DNA from: CAVQGZ01 sp942491665
GTDB taxonomy: Bacteria > Actinomycetota > Actinomycetes > Jiangellales > Jiangellaceae
DNA length: 64,000 nt
Direction of reading: 5' to 3'
NCBI GenBank assembly: GCA_942491665.1
Contig: CALOBR010000005.1
Span: forward strand, 389,713 to 453,712
Within the stretch, counting starts at the first letter, position 1, and every line of letters begins with the position of its first letter. The notes below the pieces were generated by a model. It had not been told where the DNA came from. It saw nothing but the letters and a program-made list of their open reading frames with translations, and did not search any database. A program made the position numbers and the translations under genes. Below are positions 32,262 to 42,020 of this stretch, one piece after another.

Positions 32262-33137
32262 TCAGCGCACATCAAGGTCGAAGGCCCGCTCGAGGTCGGT
32301 CGCGATCGCCCCGACGAGGTCGAACACGGTCTGCTCGGAGGCGCGGGACTCGATCACCGGGATGCCGGCGGCCCGGGAGTGGCTCACGATGTAGTCGTCC
32401 AGGTCACGGATAGCAGCGAGGCGCTCCAGGTAGTGCTGCGGGTCGCGGTCGCTGCTGGCGAACCGTGCGGTGAACCGGCGCTCGTGCTCCTCGCGGTCGG
32501 GCACGGTGAGCACATACCCGAACAGGTCCCAGTCCTCGGGCACACCTACCAGGCCCGGCACCAGGTGCACCCCGTTGAGCACGAGCTGAAGCCCCTCTTT
32601 GAGCGCCCGACGCACCAACGACAACGACGCCTGAGCCACGATGGACGCCTGCTGCTCGAACGCCACCAGCAGCGGGTCGCCCGCCAGGTTCGACCGGAGC
32701 ATGCGCTGGGCAGAGAACGACGACTCGCTCAGCGCAGGGATCAGCCCGGGGTTGAGGGTGCCGCGCAGCACCGCCCGCACGAGGTCGGTGCTGAACGTCC
32801 GATCGATGCCCAGTATCTGCGCCGCACGGTCACTGACCGTCGACTTGCCAACCCCGGACGTGCCACCCACCGTGATCACCAAGGGATGGCAGGTCGAGCG
32901 CAGCCACCACCGGGCCCGCATCCGCCGCAGCACCTCGATCTCCCCGCGCTCCTGCAAGACGGCGGCGGTGAGCCCACGCACCTCGTCGATGTCGACGGTC
33001 ACAGGCCGTAGGCGAGACCCGACGTCGGCAGCGACGTCCATCGCCTGCTGCGTGGACAGGCCGGTGACGATCAGGGTGCGCGCCAGGATGGCGTCGGCGA
33101 ACGGCAGCTCGAGCACCCCGTCGCGAACCATCAGCAC
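32262..33137 (-). CDS. 2-phosphoglycerate kinase-like P-loop protein
   Basis: 291 residues. The N-terminal 90 residues (ILARTLIVTGLSTQQAMDVAADV) form an ATP-cone-like regulatory domain, and ITVGGTSGVGKSTVSDRAAQ is the P-loop (about residues 88-100). RTFSTDLVRAVLRG and NGVHLVPG are also 2-phosphoglycerate-kinase-like. The archaeal enzyme makes 2,3-diphosphoglycerate; the bacterial homologues are less studied. The start GTG 33137 has TAGGGT 6 nt upstream, supporting it over ATG 33131. Coupled to the 59-residue gene. Confidence 0.78.
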   Translation of the reverse strand: MLMVRDGVLELPFADAILARTLIVTGLSTQQAMDVAADVGSRLRPVTVDIDEVRGLTAAVLQERGEIEVLRRMRARWWLRSTCHPLVITVGGTSGVGKSTVSDRAAQILGIDRTFSTDLVRAVLRGTLNPGLIPALSESSFSAQRMLRSNLAGDPLLVAFEQQASIVAQASLSLVRRALKEGLQLVLNGVHLVPGLVGVPEDWDLFGYVLTVPDREEHERRFTARFASSDRDPQHYLERLAAIRDLDDYIVSHSRAAGIPVIESRASEQTVFDLVGAIATDLERAFDLDVR

Positions 33138-33185
33138 GACGCGACCCTAGGGGTAGCCACTGACATCGGCCAGGAGCCCGCGTGA

Positions 33186-33884
33186 CTACTCGTCGTAGCC
33201 CTCGTCCACGACGTTCGCACGCAGCACCGAGCTGGGCAGGCGGGCAAGCCCGCGTGCGGTCCGGCCGGGGATACCGACAGCCGCCGCGATGGCACTGGTC
33301 AGCTCACTCTCGACCACCTCGGGGACGACCCGGTCGACCGAGGCCCGCACCATCTCCTCCAGCCGCACGGTCGCGATCTCTGCTCGCAGCTGGTCGACGA
33401 CAGTCGGCATGGCTGCGTCCACCACCTCGTCGAGGGCCTGGCTCGTCGCCGACACCATGGCCGATCGCACCAGGTCGCTCGAGAGCACCTCCGCCACCAC
33501 GACGCTGACCAGGGTGTCGACTGTGTCGATGCGCGCCTGCCGGCCGGCGTGGGTCAGGTCGTCCGCCTGGTCGTACATAGCATCCCGCTGCTCCTCGGGA
33601 AGGCTGTCGATGAACGCGTGCCCGAACGCCGAGCTCACCCGCTCCGCGGTCCGGAGCGCCTGGGACGTGATCTCTCGTGCCGGTCGTGTCGCCGCCAGGC
33701 CCAGGCCCAGGGCCATGTCGCCGGCGTCGACCAGTCGCCGGTAGCTGCCGAAACGCCGTGTGCGGCGTCCGGATGGCGTGCGCCGGTCGCCGGTCGACGC
33801 TCGCTTGACGCTGTTCGACCCGGGCTTCTTGTCACCGGAGCTCTTTCGCTTGCTGCCGCTCGGCGGCGGGGGGCTGGGGCTCAC
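33186..33884 (-). CDS. Hypothetical protein with Pro/Lys/Ser-rich N-terminus
   Basis: 232 residues from GTG at 33884. Residues 1-45 are a low-complexity basic tail (SPPPPSGSKRKSSGDKK). The rest is helical, with Ala- and Val-rich helices (LDEVVDAAMPTVVDQLRAEIATV, VDRVVPEVVESELTSAIAAA), giving a coiled-coil look. No TM segment is clear. TAGGCT 7 nt upstream. Not recognised; may be a membrane- or nucleoid-associated protein. Confidence 0.55.
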   Translation of the reverse strand: MSPSPPPPSGSKRKSSGDKKPGSNSVKRASTGDRRTPSGRRTRRFGSYRRLVDAGDMALGLGLAATRPAREITSQALRTAERVSSAFGHAFIDSLPEEQRDAMYDQADDLTHAGRQARIDTVDTLVSVVVAEVLSSDLVRSAMVSATSQALDEVVDAAMPTVVDQLRAEIATVRLEEMVRASVDRVVPEVVESELTSAIAAAVGIPGRTARGLARLPSSVLRANVVDEGYDE

Positions 33885-34092
33885 CTTGCGCAGCCTAGGA
33901 CCAATCGGATTCCCGTGCCCGCAGGTGGCGTGGGCTCGGTGATGCCCGACTCCTCGCGAACAGTTGTCCCGTGCTTCACCCGTGGTTGGTCCCGCAGTTG
34001 CCTGCCGCCGCTCAGATACCGCTCATCGGGCCCTCGCCTTCCACCCCTCCCTCCCCGTGGGGGGCGAGGCGCCCGAGCCATAGCCTTGGTCG

Positions 34093-35658
34093 GTGCTCGC
34101 CCGTCCCGCTCCCACAGCACGAGCCACCCATGCCCGCCTGGTGGTCGCGGTGCTCGTCGCCGTTGTTGTCGCTGTCGGGCTCGCTGGCTGCTCACTCGGC
34201 GGCAGCGAGGGGTCGATCGGCGACGTGGAGGCCTTCCAGCCGCTGCCCGTCCCGCCGCTGGCGCAGTCGCGGCTCGACGACGAGGGCCGGCGTGTGTTCG
34301 ACCTCGAGGTCCGCGAGACGAGCACCGACTTCGGCGCCGGGCCGGTGCCGGGCACGTGGGGGGCCAACGGCGACTACCTCGCCCCGACGATCCGCGCCGA
34401 GCGGGGCGACACGGTGGTCGTCAACGTCGCGAACGGGACGCAGGAGATGACCACGCTGCACTGGCACGGGATGCACGTGCCGGCCCGCATGGACGGCGGC
34501 CCACACTCGATGGTGCCTCCAGGCACGACGTGGTCGCCGACGTGGACGATCGACCAGCCGGCGGCGACCCTGTGGTTCCACCCGCACCCGCACGGCCAGA
34601 CGGCCGAGCAGATCTACCGGGGCCTGGCCGGGATGTTCATCATCGACGACCCGGCGGCCGACCCTGGTGGCCTACCGGATGAGTACGGAGTCGACGACAT
34701 CCCCCTCATCGTGCAGGACAAGTCGTTCACCCCCTCCGGCGAGCTCGACTTCGAGGCGGGGGGGACCACTGCAGTCGGGTTTATCGGCGACACCGTCGTG
34801 GTCAACGGCGCCATCGGCGCCTACTTCGAGGCCGATCACGAACGCATCCGGCTGCGTCTGCTCAACGCCTCCACCGCGCGGATCTACCAGTTCGCGATGG
34901 CCGACGACCGGCCGTTCAGCGTCGTCGCCTCCGACGGCGGGCTGCTTGCCGAACCAGTGACGACCACCTCGGTGCAGCTCTCCCCCGCCGAACGCGCCGA
35001 GATCGTCGTCGACCTGCGCCCCGGGGAGACGACAGCCCTGGTGAGCCGCACCCCCGACCTGGGTGCCCGGGTCGATGCCGCGCGCATCTTCGGCGGGGGC
35101 GCCTTCGACGTGCTCCAGATCAGGGCAGGCGACGACCTCGCGCCCGCGCCGGACCTGCCGACGACGACCGCCGAACTGCCGGCGGTGGATCAGGCGTCCG
35201 CGGCCGGCTCGCGCGCGTTCGTCATGGGTGGGCGAATCATCAACGGCCGCCTGATGGACATGGGCCGCATCGACGAGATCGTCACCGTCGACACGACCGA
35301 GATCTGGTCGGTGACCAACCAGTCGAGTCTGCCGCACAACTTCCATGTGCACGACGGGCAGTTTCGCGTTCTCAGCATGGACGGATCGCCACCGCCGGAC
35401 GAGCTGGCGGGCTGGAAAGACACGGTCTACGTCGCGCCGACCACCACCGTAGAGATGCTCGTCCGGTTCGAGACCTACACCGACCCAGGCTTTCCGTACA
35501 TGTACCACTGCCACCTCACGGTGCACGAAGACCAGGGGATGATGGGCCAGTTCGTGGTGGTCGAGCCGGGCACCGACCCGGCGCAGGTGTCGGCGCCTGT
35601 GGGCGCGATGCACTCGGGCGCAGACATGCCCACCGCGCCGACGCCAGCAGGCGGCTGA
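34093..35658 (+). CDS. Multicopper oxidase lipoprotein (laccase-like)
   Basis: 521 residues from GTG at 34093, with TAGCCT 6 nt upstream. A lipobox (VGLAGC) ends the signal peptide. Copper motifs occur in order: TLHWHGMHVP (site 2/3), LWFHPHPHGQTAEQ, LPHNFHVHDGQF and YHCHLTVHEDQGMMGQF (type 1 Cys with its His and axial Met). All ten His ligands and the Cys appear present, so it should bind four coppers. Likely roles are Cu(I) or phenol oxidation outside the membrane. The C-terminal tail of about 20 residues is disordered. Confidence 0.92.
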   Translation: MLARPAPTARATHARLVVAVLVAVVVAVGLAGCSLGGSEGSIGDVEAFQPLPVPPLAQSRLDDEGRRVFDLEVRETSTDFGAGPVPGTWGANGDYLAPTIRAERGDTVVVNVANGTQEMTTLHWHGMHVPARMDGGPHSMVPPGTTWSPTWTIDQPAATLWFHPHPHGQTAEQIYRGLAGMFIIDDPAADPGGLPDEYGVDDIPLIVQDKSFTPSGELDFEAGGTTAVGFIGDTVVVNGAIGAYFEADHERIRLRLLNASTARIYQFAMADDRPFSVVASDGGLLAEPVTTTSVQLSPAERAEIVVDLRPGETTALVSRTPDLGARVDAARIFGGGAFDVLQIRAGDDLAPAPDLPTTTAELPAVDQASAAGSRAFVMGGRIINGRLMDMGRIDEIVTVDTTEIWSVTNQSSLPHNFHVHDGQFRVLSMDGSPPPDELAGWKDTVYVAPTTTVEMLVRFETYTDPGFPYMYHCHLTVHEDQGMMGQFVVVEPGTDPAQVSAPVGAMHSGADMPTAPTPAGG

Positions 35659-35670
35659 GTCGTCTCCAGT

Positions 35671-37122
35671 TCAGGACGGGCGGCGCCAGCGCGCGCGACG
35701 CGCCGCCAGCGTCGTCGCCAGTGCTCGCTGCACGGTGGGCTGGGCAAGGCGGCGGCGAACCTCGTCCACGGCTGCGTTCCACGGGCCGTCGGCGTAGGTC
35801 GGGTAGGCGTGCACGGTGGCAGCCAGGCCGGTCGTGGTCGTGCGGGTGCGGATCGCCAGGGTCATCTGCGCGATCGACTCCCCCGCCCGCGGCCCGACGA
35901 TGGTCGCCCCGATCACGCGGTTGCCGCGCTGGCTGAGCGTGAGCCGGGAGAAGCCCATGGTGCGACCGTCGGCGATGGCGCGGTCGACGTGGTCGTGGTG
36001 GCGGGTGATCGTGCGCGGCTGATGGCTCGTCGTGGCCGCCCACGTCGGGACGCCGACGGCAGCGACCTCGGGGTCGGTATAGGTGACTCGGGGCACGGCG
36101 TTCATCGCCACGCTGCGGCGCAACCCCAGCAACGCGTTGCTCGCCGCTGCCCCGGCGTGGGCGGCAGCCAGGTGGGTGAGGTGCGGGACAGGGGTGACGT
36201 CGCCGGCGGCCCAGACCCTCGAGTTCGACGTGCGCTGGTAGCGGTCGACCACGACGGCACCGGCGTCGGTGAGGGTGACCCCTGCCGACTGGAGCCCGAG
36301 ACCGTGCGTGCGCGGCGTGCGGCCAACGGCCGCGAGCACGGCGTCGTACTCGACGCGGTCCTCCCCTCGCCCGTCGCTGATGACCGCGATGCCCGAACGT
36401 GCGTCAGTGCCCGGCAGCACCCGCTGCACTCGGTGCCCCAGGCGCACGTCGACCCCGTCGGCAGCCAACGCCGCAGCGATGATGCTCGCCGCCTCGGGGT
36501 CTTCGCGCGGCAGCAACCGGTGGGTGCCCTCGACCAGGGTGACCCGCGAGCCCAGCCGGGCGAACGCCTGGCTCAGCTCGCAGCCCACCGGTCCGCCGCC
36601 CACGACGAGCATGCGGGGCGGGAGCGCATCGAGGTCCCAGACCGTCTCGCTGGTGAGCACGTCGGCAGCGTTCATACCCTCGACCGGCGGGACGGTCGGC
36701 GCCGCGCCGGTCGCCACGACCGCGTGGTGGAAGTCGTGCGGCGTGCCGTCCACGGTCACCGAACGCGGCCCGGTGAACGTGGCGTCGCCGGCGAGCACCG
36801 TGACCCCGGCCGCCTCCAGGGCTCGGGGTGAGTCGACGGGTTCAATCGTGCGGATCGCCGACCGGACGTGGGCCATCACGGCAGCGAAGTCGACCTCGAC
36901 CGTGCCCAGGCGAGCAAAGGCCGCGGCATGGCGGGCAGAGGCAACCGCACCCGCGGCCGACAGCAACGCCTTGCTCGGCACGCAGCCGGTCCACAGGCAG
37001 TCCCCACCCGTGCGATCACGCTCGACCAGGGCGACGCGGGCCCCGATCTCAGCCCCGGCGTAGGCAGCGACGAGACCAGCGGTTCCACCACCCACCACCA
37101 GCAGGTCCCACGGCTGCGCCAC
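35671..37122 (-). CDS. Mercuric reductase-like NAD(P)/FAD oxidoreductase
   Basis: 483 residues from GTG at 37122, with GAAGGAG 4-5 nt upstream. VVGGGTAGLVAAY and GGDCLWTGCVPSKALL (redox CX4C) open the protein, with a second Rossmann loop GGGPVGCELSQAFARLG. SRVWAAGDVTPVPHLTHLAAAHAG and the C-terminal dimer interface AIRTRTTTTGLAATVHAYPTYAD (HAYPTxxE-like) follow. It lacks an N-terminal HMA domain and C-terminal Cys pair, so true Hg(II) reduction is doubtful; a general disulfide reductase is likely. Convergent to the multicopper oxidase with a 12-bp gap. Confidence 0.85.
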   Translation of the reverse strand: MAQPWDLLVVGGGTAGLVAAYAGAEIGARVALVERDRTGGDCLWTGCVPSKALLSAAGAVASARHAAAFARLGTVEVDFAAVMAHVRSAIRTIEPVDSPRALEAAGVTVLAGDATFTGPRSVTVDGTPHDFHHAVVATGAAPTVPPVEGMNAADVLTSETVWDLDALPPRMLVVGGGPVGCELSQAFARLGSRVTLVEGTHRLLPREDPEAASIIAAALAADGVDVRLGHRVQRVLPGTDARSGIAVISDGRGEDRVEYDAVLAAVGRTPRTHGLGLQSAGVTLTDAGAVVVDRYQRTSNSRVWAAGDVTPVPHLTHLAAAHAGAAASNALLGLRRSVAMNAVPRVTYTDPEVAAVGVPTWAATTSHQPRTITRHHDHVDRAIADGRTMGFSRLTLSQRGNRVIGATIVGPRAGESIAQMTLAIRTRTTTTGLAATVHAYPTYADGPWNAAVDEVRRRLAQPTVQRALATTLAARRARWRRPS

Positions 37123-37213
37123 AGTGCTCCTTCGGTAGGCGGGATGCCATCGTCGCTGGCCCACCCGAGCCGCGCATGTCGGGACAGCGCAGAGGCCATG
37201 GTTAGGTGGCCGC

Positions 37214-39736
37214 ATGGCGCTGCTCGACTTCGTCCCCGCGGGCAGCTCCACCGACGAGGTTCTGGACGGGTTCGTCCGGTGGGCCGCCGACCAAGGGCTC
37301 GACCTCTACCCGCACCAGGAGGAGGCCGTGCTAGAGCTGCTCTCGGGCAGCAACGTCATCCTGGGTACGCCCACCGGCTCGGGCAAGAGCCTCGTCGCCC
37401 TCGGCGCCCATCTCGTCGCGTTCACCGAGGGACGCCGCACCTGGTACACCGCACCGATCAAGGCGCTCGTGTCGGAGAAGTTCTTCGCCCTGATCGAGGC
37501 GTTCGGTGCCGAGAACGTCGGGATGCTGACAGGCGACGCCGCCGTCAACCCCGACGCGCCCATCATCTGCGCAACAGCCGAGGTGCTGGCGACGACCGCT
37601 CTGCAGCAGGGCATGGACGCCGACGTCGGGCAGGTCGTCATGGACGAGTTTCACTTCTACTCCGAGCCCGACCGTGGCGTGGCCTGGCAGATCCCTATCC
37701 TGGAGCTGCCCCAGGCGCAGTTCTTGCTCATGTCGGCGACGCTGGGCGACGTCTCGTCCTTCGAGAAGGATCTGACCCGCCGCACCGGTCGACCCACCGC
37801 AGCGATCACCGACGCCCCGCGGCCGGTGCCGTTGACGTTCACCTACGCGGTGACACCGATGCACGAGACCATCGCCGAGCTGCTGCGCAAGAACGACGCA
37901 CCGATCTACGTCGTGCACTTCACCCAGGCGGCGGCCGTCGAGCAGGCCCAGGCCCTCACCAGCGTGCCGCTGGCCGACGCGACGCAGAAGGCCGCCATCG
38001 CCGCGGAGACCAGCCAGTTCCGGTGGGGTCGCGGCTTCGGGGCCACCCTGTCGCGGTTGGTGCGCGTCGGCATCGGCGTGCACCACGCCGGCATGCTGCC
38101 TCGCTACCGGCGCATGGTCGAACGCCTCGCCCAGCGCGGGCTGCTCACCGTCATCTGTGGCACCGACACCCTCGGCGTCGGTATCAACGTGCCGATCCGC
38201 ACCGTTCTCATCTCCTCGCTCAGCAAGTACGACGGACGCCGCCAGCGCCTGCTCAAGGCGCGGGAGTTCCACCAGGTCGCCGGACGCGCCGGGCGCGCCG
38301 GGTACGACACGATCGGCCGAGTCGTGGTGCTCGCCCCGGAGCACGAGATCGAGAACCGACGGCTACTCGCCAAGGCCGGCGACGACCCGAAGAAGCTGCG
38401 CAAGATCGTCCGCAAGAAGCCCCCGGATGGTGTGGTCTCGTGGACGGAAGCGACCTTCGACCGGCTCGTCGCCGCACCGCCCGAGCCGCTCGTCTCGCGG
38501 TTCGCGGTGACCCACAGCATGGTGCTGGCCGTGCTGTCGCGGCCCGGTGACCCCGTCGAGGCCCTGCGTCACCTCATCGACGACAACCACGAGCCGCCCG
38601 GCGCCCGCCCCTATCACGTGCGACGCACGGTCGCGATCGCCCGGTCGCTGCTGGCCGCCGGCGTGGTGCAGCGCCTCGACGAGCCGGACGCACTCGGCAG
38701 CCGCTATCGGCTCACCGTCGACCTGCAGACCGACTTCGCGATGAACCAGCCGCTCTCGCCCCTGGCGGTGGCCGCGCTCGACCTTCTCGACCGCGAATCG
38801 CTCGGCTACGCCCTCGACGTGCTCTCAGTGATCGAGGCGACGCTGGAGAACCCCCGCCCGGTGCTCATGGCTCAGCAGAAGGCGGCACGGGGCGAGGCGG
38901 TCGCCGCCATGAAGGCCGAAGGCATCCCCTACGAGGACCGCATCGAACTGCTCGACGACATCACCTATCCGCAGCCGTTGGCCGAGGTGCTCGAGCACGC
39001 CTACGACGTGTACGCCACGAGCCACCCCTGGGTCGCCGACTACGAGCTGCGACCCAAGTCGGTCGCTCGGGACTGCTTCGAGCGGGCCGCCAACTTTCAC
39101 GAGTACGTCGGGCAGTACGGGCTAGCACGATCCGAGGGAGTCCTGCTGCGCTACCTCTCCGACTCGGCCAAGGCGCTGCGCCAGACGGTTCCCGAGGACG
39201 CCCGCACCGACGAGGTCGTCGACCTGATCGCGTGGCTCACCGAGCTCGTGCGCCAGACCGACTCCAGCCTGCTCGACGAGTGGGAGCGCCTTGTCGGTGG
39301 GCAGGGGTTGGTGACCGGCCCGGTAGACATAGATGCCACCCCACCGCCGGTGACGGCCAACGTGCGCGCGTTTCGCGTGCTGGTGCGCAACGAGATGTTC
39401 CGCCGGGTGCAGATGCTGGCCCGCCGTGACTGGGCTGCGCTGGCCGCTCTCGACGTCGACACACCCACCGAGGACGCCTGGGACGCACAGACGTGGGCTG
39501 CCGCGATGGAGCCGTACTGGGCCGAGCACGCTGCCCTCGGCACCGGGCCCGACGCCCGTGGGCCCGACCTGTTCCTCGTCGACGAAGGCCCCGCGACGTG
39601 GCGCGTGACCCAGCGGCTGGACGACCCGTCCGGCTACCGCGACTGGGCGCTGACGGCGCTGGTCGACCTGGCCGCGAGCGACGAGGCCGGGTCTGCGGTG
39701 CTGCGCGTGGAGTCGTTGGGTGAGATCGGGCGCTGA
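37214..39736 (+). CDS. DUF3516 Ski2-like DEAD/DEAH helicase
   Basis: 840 residues. GTPTGSGKS is Walker A (about 50), WYTAPIKALVSEKFF motif Ia, MDEFHFY motif II (DEFH), LLMSATL motif III and HQVAGRAGRAGYD motif VI. From about 480 the DUF3516 region continues to the end (SRFAVTHSMVLAVLSR, then YALDVLSVIEATLENP and GPDLFLVDEGPATWRVTQRLDDPSGYRDW). The combination is an actinobacterial Ski2-family RNA/DNA helicase without a settled role. Start ATG 37214; GTTAGGT sits 6 nt upstream. Intact. Confidence 0.9.
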   Translation: MALLDFVPAGSSTDEVLDGFVRWAADQGLDLYPHQEEAVLELLSGSNVILGTPTGSGKSLVALGAHLVAFTEGRRTWYTAPIKALVSEKFFALIEAFGAENVGMLTGDAAVNPDAPIICATAEVLATTALQQGMDADVGQVVMDEFHFYSEPDRGVAWQIPILELPQAQFLLMSATLGDVSSFEKDLTRRTGRPTAAITDAPRPVPLTFTYAVTPMHETIAELLRKNDAPIYVVHFTQAAAVEQAQALTSVPLADATQKAAIAAETSQFRWGRGFGATLSRLVRVGIGVHHAGMLPRYRRMVERLAQRGLLTVICGTDTLGVGINVPIRTVLISSLSKYDGRRQRLLKAREFHQVAGRAGRAGYDTIGRVVVLAPEHEIENRRLLAKAGDDPKKLRKIVRKKPPDGVVSWTEATFDRLVAAPPEPLVSRFAVTHSMVLAVLSRPGDPVEALRHLIDDNHEPPGARPYHVRRTVAIARSLLAAGVVQRLDEPDALGSRYRLTVDLQTDFAMNQPLSPLAVAALDLLDRESLGYALDVLSVIEATLENPRPVLMAQQKAARGEAVAAMKAEGIPYEDRIELLDDITYPQPLAEVLEHAYDVYATSHPWVADYELRPKSVARDCFERAANFHEYVGQYGLARSEGVLLRYLSDSAKALRQTVPEDARTDEVVDLIAWLTELVRQTDSSLLDEWERLVGGQGLVTGPVDIDATPPPVTANVRAFRVLVRNEMFRRVQMLARRDWAALAALDVDTPTEDAWDAQTWAAAMEPYWAEHAALGTGPDARGPDLFLVDEGPATWRVTQRLDDPSGYRDWALTALVDLAASDEAGSAVLRVESLGEIGR

Positions 39737-39827
39737 CGATCGCCGGGGCGACGCGCCGGCCGGTGCGAGGGGCATGTGCGCCCAGCAGTGACGCCACGCG
39801 GCCGGGCGCCAGGCAGAATGGCGGCCC

Positions 39828-41078
39828 ATGGTGAGCAATCAGGCTGGCTTGGGCGTCCACTCCGAGGTTGGTCAGCTGCGCACGGTGCTGGTGTGCGAGC
39901 CGGGGCGCGCGCATCAGCGCCTCACGCCCAGCAACTGCGACGCGCTGCTCTTCGACGACGTCATGTGGGTCGACAACGCCCGCCGCGACCACCGGGCGTT
40001 CGTCGAGCAGATGCGCTCGCGTGGCGTCGAGGTGCTGGAGATGCACGACCTGCTCGCCGAGACAGTGGCCCTGCCGCACGCCCGCGCGTGGCTGCTCGAC
40101 CACCAGGTAGTGCCCAACCAGGTGGGCCTCGGCCTTGTTGACGAGGTGCGCAGCTACCTCGACGGGCTGCCCGACCGCGACCTCGCCGAGACCCTCATCG
40201 GCGGCCTGTCGACGCATGAGTTCCCCGAGACGCACGGCGGCTCGATGCTGCGGCTGGTGCGCGAGGCAGCCGGAGTCACCGAGTACCTGCTGCCGCCGCT
40301 GCCGAACACGCTCTACACCCGCGACACCACCTGCTGGGTGTACGGCGGCGTCACCCTCAACCCCCTGTTCTGGGAGGCGCGTCGGGAGGAGACGCTGCTC
40401 ACCACCGCCATCTACCGCTTCCACCCGCGCTTCTCCGGCACCGTCACCGAGTGGTGGGGCGACCCGACGAGCGACTGGGGCATGGCGACGCTGGAGGGCG
40501 GCGACGTCATGCCGATCGGCAACGCCACCGTGCTGGTCGGTATGAGCGAGCGAACGTCGCGCCAAGCCGTCAGCCAGCTGGCGAGCGCACTGTTCGAGGC
40601 CGGGGCCGCGCAGCGGGTGATCGTGGCCGCGCTGCCCAAGCGGCGTGCGTCCATGCACCTCGACACCGTGTTCACGTTCGCCGATCGCGACTGCGTACTC
40701 GTCTACCCCGACATCGTGGACGGCGTGCACACCTACTCGTACCGCCCATCGGACTCATCGGGCGGGCTGGAGCTGACCGGTGAGGACAAGCCGTTCGTCG
40801 CCGTGGTCGCCGACGCCCTCGGGCTGGACGAGCTAAGGGTGGTCGAGACCGGTGGAGATGCGTACCTGCGCGAGCGCACCCAGTGGGACAGCGGGGCGAA
40901 CCTGCTGGCCACCTCGCCCGGCGTGGTGTTCGCCTACGACCGCAACACCTACACCAACGAGCTGCTGCGACGACAGGGCGTCGAGGTCGTGGAGATCGCC
41001 GGCGCCGAGCTCGGCCGCGGGCGCGGCGGCGGGCACTGCATGACCTGTCCGATCGTGCGCGACCCCGCCGACTACTGA
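39828..41078 (+). CDS. arcA: Arginine deiminase
   Basis: 416 residues, standard length. GVHSEVGQLRTVLVCEPGRAHQRLTP is the N-terminal signature; FTRDTTCWV-like TRDTTCWVYGG, MHLDTVFTFADRD and GGGHCMTCPIVRDP (nucleophile Cys404) are conserved. It hydrolyses arginine to citrulline and ammonia; no arcB, arcC or antiporter adjoins, so it may supply citrulline or ammonia rather than a full ATP pathway. CAGAAT 8 nt upstream is a possible -10. It overlaps the convergent acyltransferase gene by 7 bp. Confidence 0.93.
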   Translation: MVSNQAGLGVHSEVGQLRTVLVCEPGRAHQRLTPSNCDALLFDDVMWVDNARRDHRAFVEQMRSRGVEVLEMHDLLAETVALPHARAWLLDHQVVPNQVGLGLVDEVRSYLDGLPDRDLAETLIGGLSTHEFPETHGGSMLRLVREAAGVTEYLLPPLPNTLYTRDTTCWVYGGVTLNPLFWEARREETLLTTAIYRFHPRFSGTVTEWWGDPTSDWGMATLEGGDVMPIGNATVLVGMSERTSRQAVSQLASALFEAGAAQRVIVAALPKRRASMHLDTVFTFADRDCVLVYPDIVDGVHTYSYRPSDSSGGLELTGEDKPFVAVVADALGLDELRVVETGGDAYLRERTQWDSGANLLATSPGVVFAYDRNTYTNELLRRQGVEVVEIAGAELGRGRGGGHCMTCPIVRDPADY

Positions 41079-41674
41079 GCCTGCGTGCGTGTCGTCGCGG
41101 CGGTGGCTTCGCTGCGCAGAAGCGGTTCTGTCTTGCGGGCCGGGCGCAACCCTCGCTTGTCGGCGTAGAACGCGCGGACGACGTCCATGTCGTCGGTGAT
41201 CTGACCGCTCGGCATGAACGACGGGCCCCAGCCGCCCGTGCGGCTCGGACCGTCGAGGTAGGTCAGCACGATGGGCACGCCGGCAGCCGAGGCGATGCGG
41301 TGGAAGCCGGACTTCCAGTACTTGCCGCCGCGGCGAGTGCCCTCCGGCGGGATCACCACCGCCACCCGCTCCGCGGTCTTCACCATGTGGGCCACCTCGT
41401 CGACGAGCCCGACCGGGTTATCCCGGTCGACGGCGATGCCACCAAGGCGGTGCATGAGCGGGCCTAGTGCCCCGGCGAACATCTCCTGCTTGCCCAGCCA
41501 GACTGGCGTGACCTCGCTGGCCCACGCCATGGTGATCATGGCCGGAAAGTCCCAGTTGGACGTGTGCGGCGCGGCTACCGCCACGTAGACCGGCACGTCC
41601 GGCGGCTCACCGGTGACGGTGAACCCGGCCGCGTACACCAGAGCACGGCTGGCGCGCCCACGCATATCGCTCAC
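41072..41674 (-). CDS. PlsC-like 1-acylglycerol-3-phosphate acyltransferase family
   Basis: About 200 residues. PHTSNWDFPA is the HX4D motif (His...Asp) and VIPPEGTRRGGKYWKSGF gives the PEGTR motif of LPLAT acyltransferases. Single hydrophobic segment near the N-terminus; likely membrane-associated. Three starts (GTG 41689, GTG 41674, ATG 41665) are possible; I chose 41674. Substrate is not certain since the protein is shorter than standard PlsC (about 240). Confidence 0.85.
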   Translation of the reverse strand: MSDMRGRASRALVYAAGFTVTGEPPDVPVYVAVAAPHTSNWDFPAMITMAWASEVTPVWLGKQEMFAGALGPLMHRLGGIAVDRDNPVGLVDEVAHMVKTAERVAVVIPPEGTRRGGKYWKSGFHRIASAAGVPIVLTYLDGPSRTGGWGPSFMPSGQITDDMDVVRAFYADKRGLRPARKTEPLLRSEATAATTRTQAQ

Positions 41675-41714
41675 GGCACATGGTCCCACAAGCCGGTGCG
41701 TGCCACCCGCGGGC

Positions 41715-42020
41715 TCAGCCGGAGGCGGAGAAGCTCGCGAGGCCCACGACCAAGAAGAGGATCGTGAACAGAACAGCCACCGCCGAGAGCACCAGGCCCA
41801 CGATCGAGACGATCTTGGCAGCCTTGGCGATACCGTCCCCGGTGAGCCGACCCTGCGACGCGGCGATGTCGGCCAACGACTGGTTGGCCAGCACCCACCC
41901 GACGATGTGCAGGATCACCGGACACAAGATGAAGCCGAAGATCGCCGAGACGAGCGCCCAGATAGCCTTCTGGTCGGTCTCCGGCACCGGGGGCGGGTAG
42001 GCGTAGTTCTCGTAGCTCAC
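41715..42020 (-). CDS. DUF4190 small membrane protein
   Basis: 101 residues from GTG at 42020, with GAGAGGAC 8 nt upstream. A short N-terminal Pro/Tyr-rich stretch (ENYAYPPPVPETDQ) precedes two TM helices (ALVSAIFGFILCPVILHIVGWVLA; VSIVGLVLSAVAVLFTILFLVVGLA). This is the DUF4190 layout typical of actinobacteria. Role unknown. A longer open frame to 42194 runs through an unrelated intergenic stretch. Confidence 0.85.
   Translation of the reverse strand: MSYENYAYPPPVPETDQKAIWALVSAIFGFILCPVILHIVGWVLANQSLADIAASQGRLTGDGIAKAAKIVSIVGLVLSAVAVLFTILFLVVGLASFSASG

Noticed and set aside
35671..37122. True mercuric reductase (merA)
   Set aside because: CX4C is present but the N-terminal HMA domain and the C-terminal Cys pair of MerA are absent, and no other mer gene is near.
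36868..38550. 560-residue plus-strand frame across the helicase gene
   Set aside because: It is the +2 shadow of the DUF3516 helicase, which has all helicase motifs in its own frame.
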